From contig OX359246.1 in assembly GCA_947179485.1 (NCBI GenBank), positions 59,251,632-59,315,631 on the forward strand: a DNA stretch of 64,000 nucleotides, given 5' to 3'. Positions 21,899 through 33,168 of this stretch are shown piece after piece. Each line of letters opens with the position of its first letter. Positions within the stretch are counted from its first letter, which is position 1. The notes under the pieces were generated by a model. That model ran no database searches and was not told the DNA's origin. It saw only the letters and a program-made list of their open reading frames with translations. The translations under genes were made by a program, and so were the position numbers. The DNA is from Allacma fusca (Eukaryota; Arthropoda; Collembola; Symphypleona; Sminthuridae).

Positions 21899-23029
21899 TT
21901 GGATCGACATCATGGTTTTACTAAACTACTTGTAAAACACTACCACTACATTCATATGCACGTTGGGCAAGAGACAGTTGCAAATGAAGTGCGTCAAAAA
22001 TATTGGATTCCTTCTTTGAAGCAGCTGATTAAATCCATTCAGTTCAATTGTCCTGTATGTAAAAAGATAAATGCTAATCCAACTCAACAAATAATGGGGT
22101 TATTACCAGAAGAACGGCTTACTCCATATGTGAAACCATTTTACTTTACTGGTATGGATTACTTTGGCCCTCTCTCAGTACGAGTTGGTAGGCGCTATGA
22201 GAAACGTTATGGGGTAATTTTCTCATGCTTAGCAACTAGAGCAGTACATTTGGAATTGGCTGAAAAATTAAACACCGATTCTGCAATTATGGCTATAAGA
22301 CGTTTGATTGGCTTACGGGGAAGAATCAATACCATCTGGTCTGACAATGGAAAAAATCTTGTGGGTGCTAACAATGAGCTCAAAATGTTGGTTCAGCAGT
22401 TGGATAATTCTGAGTTAAGCAATAAGTTGGTTACACGTGGCATTAAGTGGAAGTTTATTCCTCCGGCATCACCTAACATGGGTGGCTCATGGGAAAGAAT
22501 GATTCGTTCAGTTAAACGTGCAATGAGAGCGGTTCTGTCAAATCAGGTACTAAGGCAAGAAGCTTTACAAACTTTATTTGCTGAAGTTTCGCATACGCTG
22601 AACAGTAGACCTTTGACGCATGTTTCTGTCGATCCGAAAGACCCTGAAAGCATAACTCCTAATCATTTACTATGCGGAATGAATACGCAAGTTATTCAGC
22701 AAATTGATGCGGCTTCCATAAATTTGAAGAGACAATGGATAATTTCTCAAAAATTTGCTGACAATTTCTGGAGAAGATGGATCAAGGAGTACAGGCCAAT
22801 ATTAGTGCAACGAAATAAGTGGCATAAGCAGCATCGAAATATACAAATTGATGAAGTTGTTATTATCGTCGATGATAAATTGCCAAGAAATGCGTGGCCA
22901 TTAGGACGAATTATTGCTACATATCCAGGTCGAGATAACATTATTCGTGTTGTAGATGTCAGAACTGCAAATGGAGCTACTTATAGAAGACCTGTTTCGA
23001 AATTGTGCCTACTCGACGTCCGAAATTAG
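21899..23029 (+). CDS. pol: BEL integrase, continuation of the polyprotein
   Basis: 376 codons in the same frame as the preceding ORF. The H2C2 zinc domain (HYHYIHMHVGQET...CPVCKKI) is followed by the DDE core with DYFGPL, WSDNGKN and the NMGGSWERMIR block carrying the catalytic Glu. The C-terminal domain is the BEL-type DUF5641 module (WPLGRIIATYPG, RPVSKLCLL). Integrase joins the cDNA to host DNA. The first codon here is not a real start. Ends 30 bp before the 3' LTR. Confidence 0.92.
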   Translation: MDRHHGFTKLLVKHYHYIHMHVGQETVANEVRQKYWIPSLKQLIKSIQFNCPVCKKINANPTQQIMGLLPEERLTPYVKPFYFTGMDYFGPLSVRVGRRYEKRYGVIFSCLATRAVHLELAEKLNTDSAIMAIRRLIGLRGRINTIWSDNGKNLVGANNELKMLVQQLDNSELSNKLVTRGIKWKFIPPASPNMGGSWERMIRSVKRAMRAVLSNQVLRQEALQTLFAEVSHTLNSRPLTHVSVDPKDPESITPNHLLCGMNTQVIQQIDAASINLKRQWIISQKFADNFWRRWIKEYRPILVQRNKWHKQHRNIQIDEVVIIVDDKLPRNAWPLGRIIATYPGRDNIIRVVDVRTANGATYRRPVSKLCLLDVRN

Positions 23030-23059
23030 TAAGCAGAAGTTTGCTTACGGGGAGGAGTT

Positions 23060-23522
23060 TGTGGTCGAGTAGATTGAATGATTATAAAAGCTGAGTTAAA
23101 TTATTGTAAATAATTTAAAAAATGTAATATTGTTTAATTTTAAATGAAAAAGTTATTAACTTTTATTTAAAAAGTTGAAATAATGTTACTTCAAGCCATA
23201 TGATTATTACTATCAATGCTTTATAATGTAAGTCATGATTATGATTTTGGAAGGAAAAACAGTGTGGACATGTAACAACTGTATTAGTAGCAGTGCGAGA
23301 CAAGCTATGATCGATTACACATATTCGATACTGATAAGTCTTTTCACCGTGCTATTGTATCTATTGAGAAACAAGTGATAATTGCTAATTAAAGAAGTAA
23401 ATAATTGTTTGTATACATGCTGAATTACTTCTTGCATTATTTTGTATAATTGTTGCTGAATATTAATTCAGCTGGTCCTTCATATTAAAGTGAACATTAG
23501 AGGAGCTTATCGAAGCCTAACA
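23060..23522 (+). repeat. BEL 3' LTR
   Basis: 463 bp. Preceded by GGGGAGGAGTT, a polypurine tract, as expected for a plus-strand element. Confidence 0.95.
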
Positions 23523-24254
23523 CAAGGTATTTTGGATAACTTGACTTGAACTTGGCTTGAACTTAAAAAATCGTCTTAACGAGATATCCGCACTTGTACT
23601 TGATGAATCAAGTTTCTCAAGCAACTTTAGTATTCAAGTACCCGATTTTCAAGTTCATTTTGTAGAACTTGAACTTGATTAGAACTTGACGTTCAAGTTG
23701 GACACATAACTTGACTTGAACGTGAACTTGAACTTGTACTTGAACTTGTACTTGAACTTGACTATTCAAGTATTTTTTTCGTAATGAATAAACCATACTA
23801 GAAATTGCGTCCACAATTATATTATTACAGCTGATAATCAATAATAGTTAGGCCGTAATTAGGATAAACAAAACGGCATGCGGACGATATTCTTTACTTT
23901 AAAATTGCTAAAAAGTTTAAAATACATGATCAAATAAATGTTAGTATTGTAGTCTAATTTACTAATTTCTACAGTTAACAGGTTAGCAATCATATTATTG
24001 GCCTGTTCACATTATGTTGCACTCGTTTGGTGAGCTTAACCAGCAGTTGTAATCATGAATATTTGTCGTCGTTAATTTTGCTTAACCAATATTTATTTAT
24101 AAGATTGTTTGTTGTTCATCTGTGCCATCAGATTTAATATCAGCAAAAATCATTCTTACAGGGAATAATAAATTGCTCTTAAACTTCTTCTTAGCTTCAG
24201 AACAGGTGAACTAAACAATCACTTTATTTTTATAATGGAACAAAGAATCCCGAG

Positions 24255-24916
24255 TAGTGGCCGGAACGATTCAATTCAATTCAGAAATTTTCGATTCAAT
24301 CCAATTAGTTAGGTGGACTGAATCGTTAACCGTTTTGTAATTCGGTCCAGTATAAAAACAATTCAATTCAATTCGGTTTTACTCCATGAATTGAATTGAA
24401 TTGAAAATCGCTTGTTTTTTGCGGGAAGACAAATTAAACACGCAGTACCTGCTACAACACGTAAATGAGTTTTGTTCATTCATTTAGAAATACATGAATT
24501 AATAATAATTTAATAATATAAAATTAAGTTTAATATTACAATTATTATGTAATTCCCATTTCTTAATTAATAATCAGAAATTACTGGAAGTTTAATTAAA
24601 TTGTGAGATGTCAGAACATTGCTGATTGTTAGCTGTGACGAAAGATCCAAAACAACAATCACAACGTTATGACGAAAGTGTGCATATTTTTCACGTGAGC
24701 CTCCGCTTCACGCTATACGAGGTTTCAGTATTAGCCGGTTCTGAGCAATGAATAATCGTTTGGACTGCAATTCAGAGTGAACAATTCAATTCAGTCCAGC
24801 AGTGTGAACTGAATCGTTCGGTTCGGTTCAATATGTAAACCGAATCGAAAAAACTACGAATCGAATTGAATTGAATCGAAAAATTTCGGTTCTGGACTGA
24901 ATTAGTCCGACCACTA
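24255..24916. mobile_element. hAT-like element with GATTCAATTC reiterations
   Basis: 662 bp, ends TAGTGGCCGGA on the left and TCCGACCACTA on the right. The 8-bp duplication ATCCCGAG lies at 24,247-24,254 and 24,917-24,924. Both outer thirds reiterate TTCAATTCAATTCGG and its complement, and the centre is AT-rich. Nested inside the CTTGAA element. Confidence 0.87.
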
Positions 24917-25281
24917 ATCCCGAGTATCAAGAACATTCTTATAAATACATAAGTCGGGACTTTTAATTATTCAAAGTATGGAAACTTGAGACAAGAATTA
25001 CTCTCGATCTCCACCACTGGGCTTCGTGGAGGCGACTTTAATGCCGATGGAATAAAAACAAACACAAAGATGTTAGTATTGTGATGATTCGCATTCAATA
25101 TTATTTTTAGTGGGATGCAAAGATGTCACTAATTACCCAATGCTTACACTGCTTTTCAGTGACAAAAATCCAAGTCATACTCAAGTTTTATGCAAGTACT
25201 CCCATTCAGTGTACTTGAACTTGACTTGATTTTGCTATCAAGTAATAAATTATTAACTTGAACTTGATTGAACTTGAACTT

Positions 25282-25441
25282 GACAATTCAAGTTAAAATT
25301 ATAACAATTTCACTTGAACTTGACAATTCAAGTTAAAATTATTACAATTTCACTTGAACTTGACAATTCAAGTTAAAATTATTACAATTTCACTTGAACT
25401 TGACAATTCAAGTTAAAATTATTACAATTTCACTTGAACTT
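25282..25441. repeat. 40-bp tandem repeat, four copies
   Basis: Units start at 25,282, 25,322, 25,362 and 25,402. Each contains GACAATTCAAGTTAAAATT and ACTTGAACTT. Only one difference seen (the first copy reads TATAAC for TATTAC). Part of the CTTGAA hAT-like element. Confidence 0.95.
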
Positions 25442-25547
25442 GACGTTCAAGTTTCAAGTTACCAAATTGCCTGCACTTGACTTGAACTTGGTACGCACTT
25501 GAACTTTTCAAGGTATACTTGAACTTGAACGCAGCTCTGGTCTACAT

Positions 25548-27240
25548 ACAATTTCGTCTAAAAGCAAAATGGTCTACATACAATTTCGCTTAAAAGCAGA
25601 ATGGTCGTCGAACTTTTAAAATCGTTGCATGAATTGTATATCTTTGTACTTGTGTACTTACTCCATATCAAAATAGTGGCAACAGATTGTTAAGAAAATA
25701 ATGGAATACAATAATTGTATTTCATTATGTTTTAAAACAACAATTATTGTTGTTTTAAAAGAATGAAAAAATAGTTGATTGCTTGTAACCGAGCACACAC
25801 AATGTACACGAGAAAAATCCACGGGAACGTATGAGAATTTTCGTCAAGGGTTGCATTGTATGGTTGGGTATTGTTAGCATCTTATGATCTCCGGATGGTC
25901 TCACTCAATATATATTACATACTGTATTACAGATTGCTCAGGAGGGGCACACGAACGGACCTAAAGTTGGTTATCGCATTTCATATTCACTGCGGACGCC
26001 CTTGCAGTTAGGTAATTGTGTGTACTGGGTAAAGTCAACAATGAATCCCGACAAAGTATAAATGCAAGTAAATATTCCGTCTGACAAGTCAACAATGAAA
26101 TAAAGAATGACATTCGCAAAATTCCGCAAAATGCCTAAATAAGTCATTCCGCTCTGATAACTAAGGTACATACATACTAATCACGAGTATTGTCTCAGTG
26201 TAATTACTGTACTGACTATGCAATTTCAATAGGAAACAAATTGATCTAAGTGAATTTTTGATTAGAATCAAAATGTTCCCATTTACACAAAATTATAGAA
26301 AAATAGTCCAAATATTTTAACGGTTGTAAAGATGTTAAAGGATGAAATTTTACAATATTTTAGCCTTGGAAGGTTTAAGGGTTATTTCATTTGTGCATCT
26401 CTGTTTCATTAATGCATTGCATCTAGATCGTTTTATTTAATACGCTTTGTTCAATTGAGTGAAACAGCATATATACATAGCATCTTGCTCCCAATCAAAA
26501 ATGCACAGATCATTTTGCCTCTTCGCCGACGATGTATACTGCATATCAGTTAACTTACAATTACAAATTCCATTTGCACTTGCAATTGTACTTATTGGTG
26601 CAATTACTTCCAAATGTTTTTGCAATTTCCTTACCAACTGCAAGCAACTTATGAACTCATTGCAAGTTCAACTTTTGTTACACTAATGGAAACCTTTCCC
26701 GAGAAGATTTGCCCGAACAGGGCAACCCCATTATATCCGTTACTGCAGTGTCATTGTGTCATATGTATTATTTCACATATTATAAAGGGTATAGTAAGAG
26801 CTACGTTAAAATAAAAAACGTTGTGGTATATACGCAGTATTTGGACTTTGAATGTACAAAGAAAAAGTCACTTGCGCAGTCGAATCGGTTTTGCTGAATT
26901 GTTTGAATTTCAATTCACGTATGATTGAGTTCAGTTCAATACCACAAATCGAATCATTCGATTTGGCTTTGCAGCAAATCGAATTCAAACAGTACTGATT
27001 CGAATTGAATCGAATCGAAACATGCCAATTCTGAATTGAATTGGCCCGACCACTAGTTCATGCTAATTAATAGTGGAAGTTATTCCCACGAAATTCAAGT
27101 TCTAGAAAATTCTTGAACGTTTGCTCACTTTTTAATTTACAGCATAGCCACCGCCTGCGTCGGTGGAAGCATGCTATGTAATGCAATGAGAGAGGACGCG
27201 GAGCGACAATTCCAGCTAAAGCCAAAGCGTGCTGCGTAGC
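25548..27240 (+). other. Flank of copy A and relic hAT-like end
   Basis: 25,612-25,890 continues the 3' flank of the receptor gene (compare 32,265-32,520). No ORF has support. At about 26,880-27,056 a GAATTGAATCGAATCGAA stretch ends in CCCGACCACTA. This is the same right end as the element at 24,255-24,916, but no intact left end or duplication is visible, so it is a truncated relative. Confidence 0.55.
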
Positions 27241-27248
27241 GTGCCGTG

Positions 27249-27743
27249 TAGTGTTTCTGTTCGGTATCGGGAATTCCCGAGGTTCCGGTTCGGTTTCGGT
27301 TCCGGTACGGTTTCGGGCCAACGTTTTAAAGAACCGTTACATTTCGGTCCGGTTTCGGGTCATCGGTTTATGAACCGTCAAATTTCGGTCCGGTTTCGGG
27401 TACAAAAATCAAAATCGAAAGATTTCGGGAATGGTTTGTTAAAGCTGCCGTTTTGGATGAAAACGCGAAACTTGCATTCGGCCAGCATTTGTCAACTATC
27501 ATTTGAAAAGGCTGTAAAATTTTGGCTTCCATAAAAATGAATCATATACATTTTCTGTCTGTTTGGAAAGGAACCGGAACCGGTTCGGGAACCGCTTTTA
27601 TTTTCCGGATCGGTTCCGGGAAGCCAAAAATGTCCCGGACTCGAAAATATCGGTTCCGGTTTTGGGAACAGAATTGGGATTTTTTTCGGTTCGGGAAAAC
27701 GAGTCGAGTCGAGTCCATGTTTTGGTACCGTTCAGAAACACTA
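27249..27743. mobile_element. hAT-like element with GGTTCGGTTCCGG reiterations, copy 1
   Basis: 495 bp, ends TAGTGTTTCTG and CAGAAACACTA. The 8-bp duplication GTGCCGTG lies at 27,241-27,248 and 27,744-27,751. The outer thirds reiterate TTCGGTTCCGG-like sequence. A second copy of exactly the same length lies at 58,428-58,922 and is nearly identical, so this family moved recently. Confidence 0.92.
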
Positions 27744-27751
27744 GTGCCGTG

Positions 27752-28896
27752 TGCTTGTACATTGCATTACTTACAGAAAAAGCGCTTTATGGCATTGTGT
27801 ACTCGCAAGCCTAAAAAGCGCGTTGAGGAGGGAGCGAAGATTTAAAAATGTCCCCTCTTCCACTGTCATCATCATCATCTTCAAATTATAGTATTAGGAT
27901 TGAGTCTATTCCTCTCAATTTCTCATCTCAATAACTCTACCTTACTCAATAATATGTACCTACATATCAGTTTCTTATTGTTGCCTTACAATTAGGTAGT
28001 AAGTCTTAACATTTTTAGATCCACATGCACATCTGTATTACATTGTATAATTGGGATTAATGATAATTCAATTTGTCAGCAGTTTACCAAAACTGGGGTT
28101 CGTTGGAGTCGTCGAAAATTTGGTGACTGAATATTTCTAATAATAAAGAACACTGATGATTGGGGAGTTCATTTAAACAGCAACGTGACACAGAGCACAC
28201 ACAATTAGTTGTGCTTGACTAGCATTCCCATTTCATGATATGTTATACCTATTCACTAGATGAAGATTTAAAAATTCATAGAACATTCTATATATGATTC
28301 ATTATGGAAGTCTGTGAATATATTAGATCAATAAATTTATTTCAATTCACGTGCACAATTATAACAAATTGAAAATCCAGAAACAATTTAATTTTTCTAT
28401 TAAATATCTAATAAGAATTTCGCCGAGAACGAAGAAGAACATTCGAAGAAGAACGACGCCGTATTTTTGGAAGGAACATAATAAAATAAATGTCAACTAG
28501 AAGTTATACAAACCAATTCAAAAATACTTTGTTGGATGCTTATCAGTTTTAGACGGAATAAATTTAAACAGAAACGAAAATTTACTTTTTAGTCAAACAA
28601 TAATAATATTGTCTCGTTGACGTTTTTGCATGTGCAAATACCAATCATTTGTATAATCATGGCTCATTTTGCTCAGAAATTTACCCATTCAGTACAAATA
28701 ATTGCAAATTCTTTTCTTCTGTAGTTATTGCACAGAATATTTACCTTGTAAATTAAATTTGCCGTTTCAGATAATACAATTCATGTCATTTAAACATGTT
28801 CGAGCACGCCATATTTTCTCAGTGAAATTTACGTAAAAATGGTCATTAATCTGTCATCTCATTTCATCATTGAAGGCAATCTTGTTAAAGTCAAAA
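27752..28896 (+). other. Upstream region of receptor copy B
   Basis: AT-rich. 28,090-28,260 belongs to a dispersed repeat also seen near 33,600 and 62,840. 28,320-28,420 resembles the stretch upstream of copy C (near 32,660-32,745). No core promoter can be named with confidence. Confidence 0.5.
28430..28560 (+). pseudogene. Decayed receptor exon 1 fragment
   Basis: The stretch with ACGACGCCGTATTTTTGGAA through TTGTTGGATGCTTATCAG aligns with exon 1 of copy C at about 32,897-32,985. It carries frame-breaking changes and has no start. It is read as a relic of another tandem copy. Confidence 0.6.
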
Positions 28897-31800
28897 ATGA
28901 TTTCTCCAGAGGCTAAAAAGTTACTTGCCCTTGTATTCACGGTCAACGAGACATTTTGCATAGCGCCATTTGGTTGGGATGCAAATAAATGTCGACCAGC
29001 GATCACTAATACAAAGAGAAAAATTGCCTGTTGGATATTCAGTATCTTGCACACGTTCTGTTACTTCTTGTTTTTGGTTTACCAGCTGTCGATTTCAAGA
29101 GGGGATATGTCAATAGGTGTCTTCGTTCTTGGGATCAACGCTTTGTTTATCATTTTGTTATTATTATTAGCAAATCTTTCTGCAGCCATATATTTACGAG
29201 ATGTTCCCTGGCTTATGGGCCAGTGTTTTATTCTGGCAAAGGAATTAGAAAGTATGCTTGTAATAAATGTTTTTTTTGTCGTAAAATGTGGGTGGTGTGC
29301 TCGCATTTACGGTTTATATTAGGTATAGGGTAGAGGTGGGAAGCGGGTTTTTGAATTCAGGCAGGCCCGAACCCGGTCCGGCCGGATTTTTGGCCGGGTT
29401 CGAGCTGTAAATACAAACTTACTTCGGACTCCGATCGGGTTAGGGCTGCACTAAAACAATGAAACCGGGTTAAGATCGGGCTTGGGCCTGTATTTATTTT
29501 CCAGTTCGGGTTTCGGACGGCCCAGAAATTACAAATGACCGGACAATCTTACTAGAATTGAATTTAGTACAGATAGATGGCTTGCATATTTGACGTTGCG
29601 CAGATTTCAATCAATGCTTTCACTTATGTATATTCATGATAAATAATAGTTTATTGTATTTAAAACCTACACATGCTTAAGCATTTTGAAACGATCCCTT
29701 CCGCTTGATAGTTTATGTTCAAAAATTTTCAGAGCCAAAAAGAAGTTTTGCTCATTTAGTGCACACCTATTGAATGTGAAGAGTAGTGTATGTAAATATA
29801 ATAGAATATGTAAACAAGGTTTCACATCGGATTCAATTGTTACTAAAAACCGAGTTTTCATCTAACCATTTAAAGATCGGGTTTTTAGCGGGTTCGGGTT
29901 GTAAACAATTTTGGAGACCGGGTTTTGAACGGGTTCGGGCTTCACAAAATTTAAGGTGCATAAAACGGGCCGGGTTGAATATCAAATATTTAGCCCGTTG
30001 GCGGGCCGGGTCGGGCTAATAGAGTATTTGTTCGGGTTGCTTCCGGGTTCGGGCCTGAAGTCAAGCCCGAATCCCACCTCTAGTATAGGGCAACTTCTAG
30101 ACTACTGTTATGGCATATCTAACAAGTAACCCTCGACCCACCCCAAATTTTGTGGGAGCTTAGATACCTAGCCCAATGTCCCAGTGAGAACAAAAGTTTG
30201 GGCCATCTCGCCCTGCATGTCATAAATGTGTCATTCATTTAATATAGCGCCGACTTTCGAAAATGAAAATTTCTTATGGGCCCAAACTTTTTTTCTCGCT
30301 GGGACATTGGGCCAGGTACCTAAGCTCCCACAAAATTTCATTCCGATCCCGAGTCAGCATGGGGCGAGGGTTACTTGTAAGCGTTAAGGATAATTGAGGT
30401 TTAAACCCTAAGGATAGAAGAATCCTTTAATGTTAGGGATATATAGAGAGCTTTTGCGTGCGTTAGGGAAAGGAGGAGCTTTATAGGCTATGGATCGGTG
30501 AGTTTTATGCGTTAGGGAAAAGCGAAACGCTTTACATTACGGGTAAGGTGAGCTTGGTTTGTGCGTTACGGAGAGGAAGCTTTTGGCGTTACGTACATAC
30601 ATAGTATGTAAAGAGGTAGTTTTTAGCAGGCTTTTCGTTTTCATATACATATACCAGTGGAGCCCACTCGTTCTATGTACATTATTTAGCAATTGCAATG
30701 TCAACTACCGGTGAGTTCACCTTTAGGGGTGTCAATGGTCTGGTTCGGTCTGAACCAACACTTGAACCAGACCAGATACAGGACCATGGTTCTAAAAGCA
30801 CGCAAATAAAAATGTATGGTACAAATTTTTGAAAATTTTCGAAAGTTGGACAATGTAAAATTTTTTTTTTTCGTTTTTATTTTCTTTAGCACGAACCGAT
30901 TTCAAGCAACAACGAACTCATCTGAAACTGTTTGACAAACATATCCCCGGACAACATTGTTTTAAAAGGGAGTTAAAAATGGTTGCCCTATGTCATACGT
31001 GCATATTTTTCAATATGTGTATATTTTTATAAGCAATGTACTTAAAGTGGGCTCTTTTTTATTATTTTTTATCTTATTTATTATTGCAGAATATTAACGT
31101 TTAGCTTCTTCATTTGCAGGTTCTGACAATAAGAGAACCTTGAGGGAGACACTGCCAGGGCGAGACCGTTTGTACGTTGCTATTGTGTCGACACTCCTCC
31201 CGGGTCCAGCGGTTATTGCAGCTGTGTTTGTATTTTCCTTCCTGCATCCGGAATTCCCCTTGCTGTTTTCATCCGCCATCTCTTTACCTGGGTACCTGAA
31301 TTACATAATCATAGTTCTGTCATCCATTAGTTGTACGTACGCAGTACTTGCTGTGATTGGAAACTCGACAATTTGGGGATATACATTTGTTACATATGTT
31401 GTCACAGTTGACGAGACTTTAAATTATTTGATGTAAGTCCTGCTGTCCATAAAGTTGTAAACTGTTTAATGCAAATTCTATGTTCGACCTAAAACAAAAG
31501 ATTTTAAACATCATTTCCAAATCAAATCCTAATTTGAACTTACTGAAAAATTGTAGAAACAACTCGAGGCACCTCTCCTACATGACTTTTCTCAAACTTT
31601 ATCAGAAGATCAAAATTCTGGAAATTCACCTAAATTATGTGTTTTCCTATATTGGTCTCGTTGTCCAGGTATTCTTCATGCAAGAAGTAATCCTGGCCAG
31701 TTTTATTACCATTAGGTCTTCTGAGACCACAGTCAAAGTAGTGAAAATGATTGCTGGACTGAATGCTGTTCAGGATTTGATTATTCTTATCAAAGGTAGT

Positions 31801-32004
31801 GCCGCATTACATACCAAATCCGCTGAGCTACTTTCCAGTAAAACAAAATCATACCGAAAAGCGCCAAGAATTAGTCGAATACAACGCTCATTGCGACCTC
31901 TCTACACCCGGTTTGGTGGGATGTACTACGCGGATAAAGGCCTTACATTTGTAGTCCTGGACATCACACTCAACAAAACCATTGATTTGCTCCTTGCGAT
32001 TTAA
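28897..32004 (+). CDS. Receptor-like multi-pass membrane protein, copy B, intact
   Basis: Three exons: 28,897-29,251 (ATG; donor GTATGC), 31,120-31,432 (acceptor TTTGCAG, donor GTAAGT) and 31,557-32,004 (acceptor TTGTAG; TAA). Phases agree and give 371 residues. Hydrophobic segments at about 43-63, 73-98, 138-159, 178-198 and 249-273, with a weaker one at 201-216, suggest six or seven membrane passes and no signal peptide. The C-terminus has SLRPLYTRFGG and YADKGLTFVVLDITLNKTID. Size, topology and C-terminal style suit the arthropod gustatory-receptor-like chemoreceptors of springtails, probably acting in sensory-cell membranes. That identity is inference. ATG 28,897 is chosen because copy C starts at the same place (MIS-x-KAKKLLALVFTVNE). 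Intron 1 holds a hAT-like element and a foldback. Confidence 0.75.
29331..30082. mobile_element. hAT-like element with CGGGTTCGGGC reiterations
   Basis: 752 bp, ends TAGAGGTGGGA and TCCCACCTCTA. The 8-bp duplication GTATAGGG lies at 29,323-29,330 and 30,083-30,090. Both outer parts reiterate GGGTTCGGGC and its complement around an AT-rich centre. Lies in intron 1 of copy B. Confidence 0.9.
30123..30377. mobile_element. Foldback element, PIF/Harbinger-like
   Basis: 255 bp with long inverted arms of about 95 bp (CAAGTAACCCTCG... and ...CGAGGGTTACTTG), flanked by TAA on both sides. A TWA duplication fits PIF/Harbinger. Matching blocks in the arms include GTGGGAGCTTAG with CTAAGCTCCCAC, and CAATGTCCCAG with CTGGGACATTG. 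Confidence 0.75.
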
Positions 32005-32836
32005 AACACTGTGAAGTTTGTATCAGTTATACTTGCTCGTTTGCTTGCATGATTCCTTGTACACATAAACGTCTGCAACGGCTGTAAAAGTATTCAAAAG
32101 CAATACTCTTTAAAACGCAATGTAAAACAAGAGCATTTGGCTCAGTGTTTCCTAGTTTTCCTAATAATCGAAAATAGACGAGGTTCGGGTGTTAGTGTGA
32201 ATGGAACGGGATGGAAAATACTCTGGTCATTTATGATTAATTAAATGCAAGAGTTTAAAATACTTGAACTTTTAAAATCGTTGCATGAATTGTAAATCCT
32301 TTATGCTCGTGTATACTTACTCCATGTTAAAATAGTGGCCGCAGATTGTTCATAAAATTATGAAATAAAATTGTTATTAAAAAAATTTATAACAATAATA
32401 GATTGCTTGTAACCCAGTCCATACAATGCACATGAGAAAAATCAACAGACGGGAATACACGAGAATTTTCGTCAAGGCAAGAGTTGCAATTTATTGTTAG
32501 CAACTTATGATCTCGGGATGGTATCATTTAATATTACATATTGCTCAGGAAAGGAACATGAACGGACTTACAGTTGGTTACTGCATTTTATATTCACGGC
32601 GATCGCCCTTTCTGCTAGTTTATTGTGCGGCTATTAACCACCCTGTAGGATCAAACAGTTTAGTTCAATTCACTTGCACAATTATTACAAATTGAAAATC
32701 CACAAACATTTAATCTATCTATCAAATGTCTAATTTGTAATATAAGTTTGAACTTCCTGTTACTTTCCCTTATTGTTCATAGGCATGTTTATGAATAGCT
32801 CATTCCATCGTTTCAGGCCAACCTGTAAAAGTCAAA
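32005..32836 (+). other. 3' flank of copy B, upstream of copy C
   Basis: Aligns with the 3' flank of copy A (15,628-15,885 plus 25,612-25,890). No gene. Supports a tandem duplication unit that includes the gene and at least 500 bp of 3' flank. Confidence 0.6.
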
Positions 32837-33168
32837 ATGATCTCGACGAAGGCTAAAAAATTACTTGCCCTTGTATTCACCGTCAACGAAAGATTTTCCA
32901 CGACGCCGTATTCTTGGAACGAAAATGTATATGTATGTCGTCCAGAAGTTACACGAACAAATAAAATATTTTGTTGGATGCTTATAATTTTGCACACGTT
33001 CAGTTACTTCTTGTTTCTTCTTTTTTGGAGCCAGTATTTTTTGCAAGCCAGGAAATGTCGATCGGGGTTTTTGTTTTTGTGACTCACTGCTTGATTCTTG
33101 CTGGAATGACAATTATTGTGCAGTTCTTGAATGAGTTCTTGAGTTTAACTTTAATCAAAAATTGGTAG
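32837..33168 (+). pseudogene. Receptor-like copy C, exon 1 only, frameshifted
   Basis: Starts at ATG 32,837 with the same N-terminus as copy B (KAKKLLALVFTVNE, then a W-N/D-x-N region and a first membrane segment). The frame is lost between about 33,010 and 33,050. The matching residues EMSIGVFVFVTHCLIL continue in another frame until a TAG at about 33,166. No exon 2 or exon 3 is seen downstream before the gypsy-2 element. Read as a dead partial copy. Confidence 0.75.

Larger units (their letters stand above)
17042..23522 (+). mobile_element. BEL/Pao LTR retrotransposon
   Basis: 6,481 bp, with LTRs of 461 and 463 bp (TGTGGTCG...CCTAACA). The 5-bp duplication CAAGG lies at 17,037-17,041 and 23,523-23,527. 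Both LTRs, the tRNA-type primer site and one long gag-pol frame are present. By eye the LTRs differ by one substitution (at the ATTAGTACCAG/ATTAGTAGCAG site) and one 2-bp indel, so insertion was recent. Gag-pol is broken only by one in-frame TGA. There is no envelope ORF between integrase and the 3' LTR. Confidence 0.95.
17020..25539. mobile_element. hAT-like element with CTTGAA reiterations, host of BEL insertion
   Basis: Ends are inverted: CAGAGCTGCGTTCAAGT on the left, ACTTGAACGCAGCTCTG on the right. The 8-bp duplication GTCTACAT lies at 17,012-17,019 and 25,540-25,547. The body is mostly degenerate ACTTGAACTTGA, with a four-copy 40-bp tandem array near the right end. Two later insertions sit inside it: the BEL element (17,042-23,522) and another hAT-like element (24,255-24,916). 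Without these the element is about 1.4 kb. No transposase seen. Confidence 0.87.

Noticed and set aside
25282..25441. Regular 40-bp array resembling a CRISPR
   Set aside because: The units are directly abutting with no variable spacers, the genome is eukaryotic, and the array lies inside a hAT-like element.
26437..26897. Overlapping short open frames on both strands
   Set aside because: AT-rich, mutually overlapping, no domain; consistent with chance.
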